Shown here: piece by piece, positions 56,776-64,000 of the stretch
Layout of the letters: each line of letters starts with the position of its first letter
How positions within the stretch are numbered: position 1 is the stretch's first letter
From: Lophius americanus
Taxonomy: Eukaryota > Chordata > Actinopteri > Lophiiformes > Lophiidae
NCBI GenBank assembly: GCA_037951165.1
Contig: JBBDHG010000009.1
Coordinates: 17,033,501 to 17,097,500 of the forward strand
Length of the DNA stretch: 64,000 nt
Reading direction: 5' to 3'
Made by a program: the position numbers and the translations under genes
The notes under the pieces: generated by a model
The model's database searches: none
What the model saw: the letters and a program-made list of their open reading frames with translations, nothing else
Told to the model about the DNA's origin: nothing

Positions 56776-57730
56776 GTTCCAATTCTGCTAACCATCGATG
56801 TAATTTACCTACCCTACAGACAATTTTCATTTATCCTCATTGCACAAAAAAGTGCGATGAAGATAATACATAATGTAAGCTGTCATGATCAAACTGATAT
56901 ACTTTTTTCTTTTCTTTATTTTTAAAGTCAAATGGATTAAATTTATGGACAAACCTTACAAATATTGTATAAAGCAGGAAAGAATTTACCTCCTGGTAAT
57001 ACAAAAAATGTTCTTGGAGAGGGAAGGTGGGTATGACTTCGGAGTAACACTTCATTTAAAACAACCTCGTGTTAACAACACTGTTAAAAATATATGCATG
57101 TCAGTTTGTGGGGGGGACTTTGGGGAATGGTTTGGACCAGGTGAAAATGTCATACGATTAAAAAATAAGAAATTGTATAAAATAATAATTCTCGAGAGGT
57201 ATAGATTGGGAGGAAGGAGAATGTTATGCTCCCTATTGGAGATGACACTGTTTCTTTTCTTATTTTGTTTTTCTTCTGTATTTTAATACAGGACAGCAGT
57301 TACTGATGGATTGATATGACTGGTGAATATGTTTGAGGATGTATTGAGATCATGCATTGTGAAAAGACAGTTAATTATTTATACAGTGTTATGCATAGGT
57401 ACAGTTAAGATACCCTAACCCTATAGGGGTAAGACTTGAAAAGTATTTTGCTTCTTTTCACTCCTTTTTTTAGACACTTATGTCAGACAATTATTATGGT
57501 CGTTATATTATACTCTAAAATATTTTTTTCATTTCTTAAGGAGAGAGAGAAACGCCATTTCAATTTCCTGTATGTCCTGCACATATAGCAAAATTGACAA
57601 ATAAAAATCTTGAATCTCATTCAAATATGCAAATATATTATTATATTTTTTCAAATATTCTGTTGTTTTCAATTTGTTACGGGTTTTATTTTCTAGTGGA
57701 AATAAATACAATTCTATTCTAATGTAGTGT
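56776..57730. other. Unrecognised 955-bp segment between two family H halves
   Basis: The 133-codon frame at 56885-57286 is the longest here. It starts in a hydrophobic Phe-rich run and is otherwise Lys-rich. It shows no domain and no Cys/His pattern. The segment separates two antisense family H pieces whose facing edges both carry 'gcatat-aatcaactcaagg'. It might be an insertion into one element. Confidence 0.3.
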
Positions 57731-58035
57731 GAATTCGATGCATATGATTCAACTCAAGGAGAGCTATCTTGTAAATATTATATTTTACTCTAATAGCTCA
57801 CACTCTACTCAATTTTTTACAACTGTTGGTCTAATTTGGTGCAAATTGGATGCATAGGAATCCACTTGAGATATATCTTGTAGATCTCTATCCCCTATAG
57901 TTCATACTTTACTCTATAGGTGGAGCTTTTTTTTAAAAACACAGTATATCGGACATAAGTCACCTTTAATTTGAGGGGTTCAGTCAGGGGGATTGCTTAT
58001 ACAACGCAGGGGATGGGGGTCTCTTTGGGGATGCA
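57731..58035 (-). mobile_element. Family H repeat, copy 14 (5' part, antisense)
   Basis: It opens with 'gatgcatatgattcaactca' and holds two module copies ('atgcatatgattcaactcaa' and 'atgcataggaatccacttga'). It passes 'ctctataggtggagctttt' and ends with the antisense 5' end 'ttcagtcagggggattgctt', 'gggtctctttggggatgcaa'. It complements copy 13. Confidence 0.75.
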
Positions 58036-58787
58036 ACCTTGTTTTATGGGATAAGACAACATAGGCATTCATTTAATATTCTCCATTCTTGTGAGACAAA
58101 CTTTAAGCTTCTGATGAAAAGGCCAAAATAGGCTCAGACTGACGTGAAGCACAGTTTAGAAATTGGAGAGAAGCGTGTCACCCAAGCTTTAGTCTGAGAT
58201 GTCAGACTGATAAATGGCTCCACTGAAAGTAAAAAGTGGGAAGAACCAACTGATCCGCTCTGAAGGGCGTCTTGAAGCCATTGCATCAAACTCAGAGAGA
58301 AATGGGTGGTGCTGCTTGTTTGCTAGAGTGGATGGCGGGTTGGCAGCGAACTTGGAGATTGTTCTACCTGTCACTAGAAGCGCAACAATGTAGAATATAA
58401 TAGTAGATCAGTCGAGCGTTTTCCCTGAAAATGAGGAGTAGATGCACAACTCCTGGGCTCATTGCCACTTTACAGGTTTTTGCAAATTTCATTGCGTTTC
58501 ACAATCCATGTCCTCGCACAAGGTTATGTAGGTTTAGTGGCTCCTCTTCACATACCCATCCTCTGGAAATATTGCCATGCTGGGCCAATATTAGCACATA
58601 CTGAAGTTTTGTCACGCCCTTAATGTCTCACCCAGATAAGGCCAATATGCCTTCTTGTCCTATTGTTGGTTTAATTGAGGCTCATAAAGCAACGGTTTTT
58701 GAAAAAGGAATTAAAACTCCAGAGTCCTTGATAGAAGTTGTATCTGTGACCCACGACCTCAATCCCTCTTAGGACTGAGGACAAGGA
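58036..58787. other. Non-coding, nothing recognised
   Basis: No recognisable feature. Confidence 0.35.
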
Positions 58788-58925
58788 GGTAATGCTTTTA
58801 TTTCGATAGGTTAGTTTGTCTTTCTATATGTTTGTTAGCAAGATAACAGAAAAACTAATGGACGGATTTACAAGAACATTCTACCAGAGGTAGGTTTTGG
58901 CATATCTTAGAGATGACAACTTTTT
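58788..58925 (+). repeat. Dispersed repeat R3, copy 2
   Basis: 'aggaggtaatgcttttattt', 'tatgtttgttagcaagataa' and 'aaaaactaatggacggattt' resemble 36750-36900. I recognise a widespread fish repeat style but cannot assign a class. Confidence 0.45.
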
Positions 58926-59930
58926 GGTGGCATTACATCATAACCAGAAGTGTTCTTGTAATTAAAACTTTGGAGTTTTTATTTGTTGTTGCAATAACTC
59001 ATTAATTAACGTACTGATTAGCAATAATGTCCACCACGTGTTTTCCTGTTCTGGGACCAGACCTCGTTTGGGAGACAGGGGAGATATCAGTTTATTTCCT
59101 TAAGGATGGAAGTCTCTTACTTTGGGACTGACCCCTTTAACACTACAATAGCGGCAGAAAACAAAAACACGGGAGATGCTCCTAAAGGAACATTCGGGTA
59201 CTGCTGTGGCCAAGGTTTGTGCTCTCTGAGAGATTTTTGTAGTTTTGCTTTGCAAAATATGTTGAATAGTGCATTTGCTCTGATCATCTGATATTGACAC
59301 AGATGTGTTAACATTGGAGTCTGCAAACCCGGTGCGCCTTATCCAAATGTGCAAAATTGTGACGAAGCTTCATTGTGTATCAAGCTGGTAATGAGAGAAG
59401 GCTCGCCAATCTGGATGAGCCAGAACCAGCTGCAGGACGGTTTTTGGGAGGATTTGAATATTTTTATTCCACGGTGGTATAAATACTATTGATGAGACTA
59501 TGCTGATGAAACGGGTACGTTACCTGATTACCCCTTAAGAACAGTGGTGCTCAGGGTCAAACTTAACGGGCCAAAAAGCTATAAACCTTTTCTCAAGACG
59601 CTCCCTAAAAACAGTTCTAGATCATAATCTTTATGATAAAGGGATCCAGTAATCCCCCACATGAGAACAGCACAGAGAAGGACACGATGTGAATGCATTA
59701 TGGGTTGTCCCATATCAGTCCAAACTTATGGCAGCATAGCTAAAGATTAGCCTAAAACAGCCTTAATTATATGTTTATGAAAGAGAAAAGTTTTACATCT
59801 ACTCTTATGATTAAATACCGCGTCAGCCTCCCGGAGAAAGACTAAAAAATGGTAACTGAAGACAACAGTTAGGTAATAAGGTACTTTTGACTTATTAAAC
59901 TTAGGTTTTTGTCTGACATAGTTTTGTATA
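58926..59930. other. Non-coding, nothing recognised
   Basis: The frames at 59100-59354 overlap in three readings and lack domains. The right-hand end may belong to the 3' part of the antisense LINE that follows. Confidence 0.3.
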
Positions 59931-60362
59931 AGAGGGGCTTCTGGGGGCAAAACAAGGATGCAAAGCGAGGAAGCTAACATAGGAGAAATATGATCTCTGG
60001 TACTAGTTCCCATCACTACAGTGGCAGCAAGACGCTGTATCATCTGGAGAGACTGTAACAACTTTATGGGGCAGCCTGATTATAGAGAAATGCATTAGTT
60101 CATTATGGACTACATCCAGCATCTTTATGAGACAGACATTTCTGAAATATTACATTCGGGGAAGAAGGGGAGGCTGGTCTTAGAATAGTAAATTATACAG
60201 CAGTTAAAGGACCTATTCGGATAGAGGATAACTCCGATGTACCTCACAGTAGTGCTGGGGTCCAATGCAATGCTTTTGTACAATTACAAAGTATCTTAAG
60301 TTAACTTGTAAGTTTAATTCATAAGTTATAAGTATAATTGTGTATCATCTGCATAATTAATC
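59931..60362 (-). pseudogene. L2-type LINE reverse transcriptase fragment, antisense
   Basis: On the minus strand the catalytic box reads 'NYADDTQLY' at about 60357-60331, intact in its two Asp residues. It is followed by a decayed stretch containing 'RYIGVIL' and then 'SLQMIQRLAATVVMGTSTRD' with 'HISPMLAS' at 60061-59970. This is the classic order of L2 RT: the YADD box, then '-VRNLGV-', then '-LQ-IQNAAAR-'. About 150 bp between them are missing relative to the family. Stops and frameshifts make it dead. Confidence 0.75.
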
Positions 60363-61135
60363 CTAAAAGACTGTATTAATAGCCGCGGTTGTGTAATGTT
60401 ACATTTCAAAATGTGTGAAATCCCAATAAACATTGTTGACTGACTTCCTCCTCAAAGCATCACTCTTAATGGAAAATAAAAAAAAAAAGTTATTAAAGAA
60501 CTTTTTTGAAGTAAACCAAAGCAGTTAGTGATGGTCCCATCTTCTAAAATAAATTACCGTGAGCATTCTTACTTCACAAAAAAAAAAAAAAAGGAAGCTA
60601 TAAAATAGTCCTTTCTAATACAACTTTTGTCCGGTCATATTGAACTTTCCCCCGCCTATTTAGGGCAGCTCAGCTTAAAAAGCTGCTGAAAGCTGAGCTT
60701 TGTTCACATCTTGACTCCACATAAAATGAGAGCGTTCTGCTGACTGGACTCTGATAGATGAGTGTCAAGAGTTTAAACATTTTTGACGGTGTGGTGTTGG
60801 TGTTGGTAGATTCACCCCTACTGTCTGATGTGATTACTTCTCTCCCCGCCTCCTCACTCCTTGATCTGCGTGTGTCAGCTGTGCTGCCCGTCACAGCGTC
60901 TGAAGCTGAGGCGGGGTGGTGGAGGCTGGTTATACGTATATGTACATGGATGACATTTGTGCACAGGTATGCAGTCAATCCGTCTTGTGCCACACTGCAT
61001 TATGACAAAAACACCGTAGAACTAAGTGTTTCGCGGTTCTTACTGCTGCATGGCTCAATGTTATGTTGTGTCACAGCATGTTATGTAATTACCAGCCTTC
61101 CCCCTCCCTGTATTAAAGCAGCGTGAAGAACAGTA
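60363..61135. other. Non-coding, nothing recognised
   Basis: A runs lie near 60480 and 60580. The overlapping frames at 60670-61126 on both strands show no domain. Confidence 0.35.
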
Positions 61136-61225
61136 GGTGGGTTTACATTGACCGGCTAAATCTGAATAGATTCGGAGAAGACGCCTAATCAGTAAGAAAG
61201 TGCTGCATGCAAACACTTGTTTACA
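61136..61225 (+). mobile_element. TIR element of the 27347 type, truncated copy
   Basis: After a TA, 'ggtgggtttacattgac' begins a match to the reverse complement of 27735-27817. Shared words are 'ttcgga-aagacg-ctaatc', 'agaaa-tgctgca' and 'aaacac'. The rest of the element is missing. A G-run and unrelated sequence follow. Confidence 0.65.
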
Positions 61226-62770
61226 AAATAAATGACAATCCTGTGTAGGGGGGGGGGTTGTCCAAGTCCATTTGGAAAGACGTTTGGACTGTGTTTCTGA
61301 ATAATCCTTGCTGAGCGCGTGCCCGCCGGCTTCTTACACGGAAGTAAGAAATAATTAACTCTATAAACATGTCCAAGAAAAAGCGTCAGGAGCAGTGAAG
61401 GGCCGACGCTGTAAACAAATTAAAAAGCGCTGGAAAAACCTTTAAGACACTGATTTTGGTGATCAGCTAACGTAATCTTATGAATTAATCCCACGACAAT
61501 CAAGTGGATCAGAACCAACGACTTAACTATATATTGAGCATGAATGAAGTCCTTAAGGAGCTTGAAAAGTCTCCAGCCCCAGCGACTCTGAACAGGAATG
61601 GAATCTTCAGAATGAATGAATGACTCAATCGAAGACCGTTGTCAATGACGTAGATTTGGATTTTCGGGATGAAGCACCTGATGAGGAGTAAACATTACGT
61701 TAGAGGATGTTGATGTTAACGTAATCACCCAACACTGCCTCACTAACAGCGTTATATTTGTTAACGTTGTAATGTTGTAACGTTAGTCGGAGTAACCACT
61801 CAGACGTAAGGCGATGCCTTTTCCTCTCCCCCTACCTCTTATCTCCAGCATAGAAGTGATCATGACTCATCTTCAGCTGTTTCTTCATGACAAGCATCAG
61901 AATTACAGAAAAAACTTCCTCGATCACACGGTAGACGCCCACCCTCTGATGAAACTCATCATCTTTTGGTTGCTCTTGCGCTCATCACTCGGCGCTCACT
62001 ACAAGTATATCCTTTCGGAGTGATTCCACTCACAATGGAGAAAAGTGTTGAAGTAAATCCACCAAGTGATATTCAAAGGGATTAATGGAACGATGGGGCA
62101 CTAAAGCTCTCAGAGGGGGTTGGTTTGGTTTCACAGGGGATCTTTATGTTTATTCCCACAGTTTCAACTCATATGTCTATTTTTTTTTGAAGTAGCAATC
62201 ACTTGAAAGTATACTGCAAAACCCAGTGAGAGAGTAAAAATGGTATGCTGATGGTTAGATTATAATTTATTTGGCTCAAAACAACATAAGTTTAAAGAAC
62301 GGTAGACCACGACTCACCAAGCATCAACTTTATGGATCATAGTCAGGAGAGTCGTCAGAGGCATAAACTATAAATAAGATAAACTTGTATTTTAAAAGTT
62401 GCCACAAGATGCTACGGTTCAAAGTAATTTTTTATTAGAGATCATTTTTACATACAGCCCAATAATGGAGAGTTTGGAGCCGAGGCTCGACACAATGGGC
62501 TAACGGATATTGCCTTCACCCAAAACAGGAACCGAAACCCAAAATAGGGCTGGCAGTAACTCCAGCCCCATTAGCTCCAACTGAACTAATGATTAATAAA
62601 ACGGAGAAACTAATGTTAAGTTCTTTTCAAGCGTTAACACATGAAAAAAAGATGGTGTTGGTGAATAAGAGAGTGTTTTGCTCCCTCTCCTCAGGGTAAA
62701 TACTCTACGTGTGTTTTGTGAGCCAATCAGCACTAAAGGAGGGGAGAGAGTGGACATTTACAATTATTAG
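61226..62770. other. Non-coding, nothing recognised
   Basis: A start-like 'atgtccaagaaaaagcgtca' at 61370 opens a basic peptide but stops within ten codons. I could not connect it to a family. The 69-codon frame at 61814-62023 has no domain. Confidence 0.3.
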
Positions 62771-62811
62771 AATGAGATTTAACTCGTGAAATACTCATTT
62801 TAAATCTCATT
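62771..62811. repeat. Perfect 12-bp inverted repeat
   Basis: 'aatgagatttaa' at 62771-62782 and its exact reverse complement 'ttaaatctcatt' at 62800-62811, with a 17-base loop. No downstream T-run or other context suggests a function. Confidence 0.6.
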
Positions 62812-64000
62812 AAACGGTTTTCTTACCTTTGAATGTGTAGCAGAAGGGACATTAAGACTTGATCTTTACCTGATGCTTATGTGAAAGTTACATGAGCAAT
62901 AATTGGTGCTCCCTCTTAATATTTCATCACTAGGTCTTAAGTTTTTGGGTTGGGGGACGACTGTATTTCCTGTTTAATTGAATTCATTTTATGGAAAAGT
63001 CAACCGGATTATAGGTGTCATTTATTTTGACACATCTGCATGCTTGCTTTAATAACTCTGTGTGTGACTGTGTGTCAGTCATTCCTTATATAACCTCCAG
63101 CGGCTAAATAGAATACAGGAAAGTTTATCTGGATTATCCATCAGATGCTCAATGGCCTTTTATCCAAGAGCACTTTGAGCTGAATTTGATTATTATGTCT
63201 TAATACATTGTTACCTGCTACAGCCACATGTATCTAAACCTTTTTGTGGAAGCAATTACATGTCAAACAGGCTGTTTGGTCCCCACTATGGGATTGGCTC
63301 CTACCCCTGAAGGAGGGACATCATCCATCTCCCTAATTGGACCCGCACCCCGAGCTTAGCATCCGAAGCATAACTAAACCAAGCAGTCATCTGTCCAGGG
63401 AGGCGGCTGGTGTGTGCAGCTCACTCTGCGTGTACGTATTGTTGGTTTAAGTGCTTTCAGATACTTATTTAGACATTGTTGTATATTATATATGTACTAC
63501 ATGATACAAATTATAAGAAATGACATGATGTTTTTATAGTTAAATTAAATATTGTTACATGCCATACATTAGACAAAGAAATAATATGTAACACTTCTAA
63601 TACATATTTTAGTTTTCATCTTTTTTTCTGTATTTGACGCCAAATCGATGTAGAGGGGAATCAGAAAGAACTTGCAGTATGCAAATCTCCGCAAAGGCAC
63701 ATTAACAATACGTTTGCTTTATTTATTTGGTGTTCCAAATACTGATCCCGTCTGAATAATGAAATTACATAGCAGTCTTTTTAACAGCTAAAAAGCATTC
63801 ATTGTAACGGAATGCTCGTTTGGACCTATAAAATACAAACCCCAAAGGTTTTTTGGCTTCAAGCATTCATCAGGGAGTCTCACAGGGCATTTTATGGTGG
63901 CGATAACCAATGAGAATACTCCACCTACATAAAGGGGTGTGGCCTAGAGAGGGTGAATCCTCCAGCAGATGGAAAACACTCATAACCAAAGAAATCAAAT
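62812..64000. other. Non-coding, nothing recognised
   Basis: AT-rich. Near 63905-63950 'aaccaatgag' (inverted CCAAT) and 'ggggtgtggcc' (KLF-type word) occur close together, which is promoter-like but not enough to call a promoter. Confidence 0.3.

Noticed and set aside
63900..63955. Inverted CCAAT and KLF-type words suggesting a promoter
   Set aside because: No clear TATA box, initiator or downstream exon can be seen, and the words are short enough to occur by chance.

Overview
This window looks like non-coding chromosomal DNA from a ray-finned fish, probably an acanthomorph teleost. I infer this from its transposon content: L2-type and RTE-type LINEs, a Nimb/I-type LINE tail, tRNA-derived SINEs with teleost-style bodies, a Tc1/mariner-like family and a Gmr1-like Ty3/gypsy element. 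The DNA is AT-rich and has no operon-like packing. All open frames are short, and those I could interpret belong to repeats. I found no host protein-coding exon, tRNA, rRNA or CRISPR array. It is best read as a gene desert or a very long intron. All family names come from motif recognition without a database search.

Layout. 0-7 kb: an L2-like tail, an RTE-like LINE fragment, two copies of a dispersed repeat called here family H, a GATA/GACA microsatellite and a second LINE fragment. 7.1-11.9 kb: one long decayed Ty3/gypsy-type element with two recognisable LTRs and remnants of gag, protease, integrase and RT/RNase H. Its integrase lies before its reverse transcriptase, as in Gmr1-like elements. 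12-20 kb: an inverted-repeat element, a Tc1-like fragment, an antisense RTE-like LINE and a 60-bp minisatellite that runs into a family H copy. 21-30 kb: two SINEs, LINE pieces, a 471-bp TIR element, a Nimb-like LINE tail and a cluster of family H copies. 31-48 kb: more family H copies on both strands, a 33-bp minisatellite, a deleted Tc1-like copy and a 1.2-kb 'ATAAACACTATAAGCATC' satellite split by a LINE tail. 48-64 kb: a (TG)n tract and a G-quadruplex motif, a 2-kb element with long inverted arms, an antisense Tc1-like copy, four family H pieces, an antisense L2 RT fragment and a second copy of the 471-bp TIR element.

The strongest unnamed signal is family H. It occurs as about 15 pieces, full length about 460-480 bp. 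It has a 5' box that reappears as one arm of a 3' hairpin, and an internal module present in zero to several copies. That architecture resembles non-autonomous Helentron-type elements, but this is inference. Between repeats lie non-repetitive stretches rich in homeodomain, POU, SOX or forkhead core words. They are plausible conserved regulatory elements but cannot be established from a single sequence.
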